A DNA stretch of 64,000 nucleotides from [Leptolyngbya] sp. PCC 7376 (GTDB taxonomy: Bacteria; Cyanobacteriota; Cyanobacteriia; Cyanobacteriales; MRBY01), in NCBI RefSeq assembly GCF_000316605.1, contig NC_019683.1:3766036-3830035 (forward strand), written 5' to 3'. Positions 63,839-64,000 of the stretch are shown in pieces. Under the pieces are notes generated by a model. That model did not search any database. It had not been told where the DNA came from and worked only from the letters and a program-made list of their open reading frames with translations. The position numbers were made by a program, and so were the translations under genes. Each line of letters starts with the position of its first letter. Within the stretch, counting starts at the first letter, position 1.

Positions 63839-64000
63839 ATGAATGCATACATCGTGAGTGTCGTCCGCACCGCCGCCGGAAAAGCCCCTAGGGGTAGCCT
63901 CAAAAATGTCCGCGCCGATGACCTCGGAGCCACTGCTGTTAAAGGTGCAATTTCAGTCGTCACTGATCAATTGGCAGCCACCAAAAACGAGACATCAATC
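63839..64000 (+). CDS. fadA: Acetyl-CoA acyltransferase / thiolase (3' truncated by window edge)
   Basis: Only 54 codons are present: MNAYIVSVVRTAAGKAPRGS then NVRADDLGATAVKGA. This is the thiolase N-terminus (IVSVVRTAAGK, RADDLGA). It is expected to continue to catalytic Cys and His beyond the window. Third gene of a beta-oxidation operon with the ligase and the FadN-like enzyme, releasing acetyl-CoA. Confidence 0.8.
   Translation, partial: MNAYIVSVVRTAAGKAPRGSLKNVRADDLGATAVKGAISVVTDQLAATKNETSI

Noticed and set aside
1-64000. tRNA, rRNA, tmRNA or other structured RNA genes
   Set aside because: No T-loop (GGTTCGAATCC-like) with matching acceptor stem, and no rRNA-like block was seen by eye; a covariance-model scan could still find small RNAs.

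Overview
The window is chromosomal DNA from a cyanobacterium. The evidence is the very frequent HIP1 octamer (GCGATCGC), a high-light-inducible chlorophyll-binding protein, a flavodiiron operon of the cyanobacterial diflavin type, a carotenoid cleavage dioxygenase, a DUF1816 protein, an SLH/OprB porin and cyanobacterial-type RNR and GH116 genes. The gene content and base composition suit a non-heterocystous, Picosynechococcus/Leptolyngbya-like organism, but that placement is an inference. No rRNA, tRNA or CRISPR array was found.

Layout. 0-5.8 kb: a 5'-truncated alpha/beta hydrolase, a MITE-like hairpin, a DUF4157 (eCIS core) protein with a possible thiol-hydrolase tail and a small downstream partner, an IS630 element, and a NatB-like amino-acid binding lipoprotein. 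5.8-23 kb is mostly housekeeping: carotenoid oxygenase, histidine kinase, tsaB, glycosyltransferase, fructosamine kinase, glyQ, DUF1816, rlmB with an RG-repeat extension, mini-RNase III, a STAS protein that appears to use an AUU start, nrdB, hli, rdgB, M48 protease, two GGDEF proteins and GH116. 23-25.6 kb is a transposon graveyard: a kinase remnant, an IS630 copy filled with fragments of other transposases, a MITE, a GST pseudogene and two orphan genes. 25.8-31.2 kb holds a CyaC-like hybrid kinase/cyclase, a small membrane protein with a decayed partial duplicate, DUF1993 and an Abi_C protein. 31.4-38.2 kb carries DUF2330, an RnfD-like protein, SIMPL, TatA, two exopolysaccharide enzymes and DUF362.

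38.3-44.3 kb is an flv4-sll0218-flv2-like operon. It is flanked by a 36-37 bp direct repeat that corresponds to the 3' end of the adjacent livM/natC permease gene, which suggests the operon arrived as an inserted block. 44.4-49 kb has a TspO-like protein, a SulP transporter and a porin without a visible signal peptide.

The most unusual block is 49.4-53.6 kb: a PqqD-like peptide chaperone, a KilA-N protein ending in a basic/hydrophobic segment and a poly-threonine tail, a GlcNAc-transferase fused to a nucleotidyltransferase, and an HPr-kinase-like ATPase. I read it as a candidate protein-modification (possibly O-glycosylation) or RiPP-like system whose substrate is the Thr-rich protein. The region ends with a methyltransferase, a Cys/Met-metabolism PLP enzyme, a DUF1400-type hydrolase and, from 59.1 kb, a fatty-acid beta-oxidation operon (acyl-CoA ligase, FadN-like bifunctional enzyme, thiolase running off the end). 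Beta-oxidation genes are unusual in cyanobacteria.
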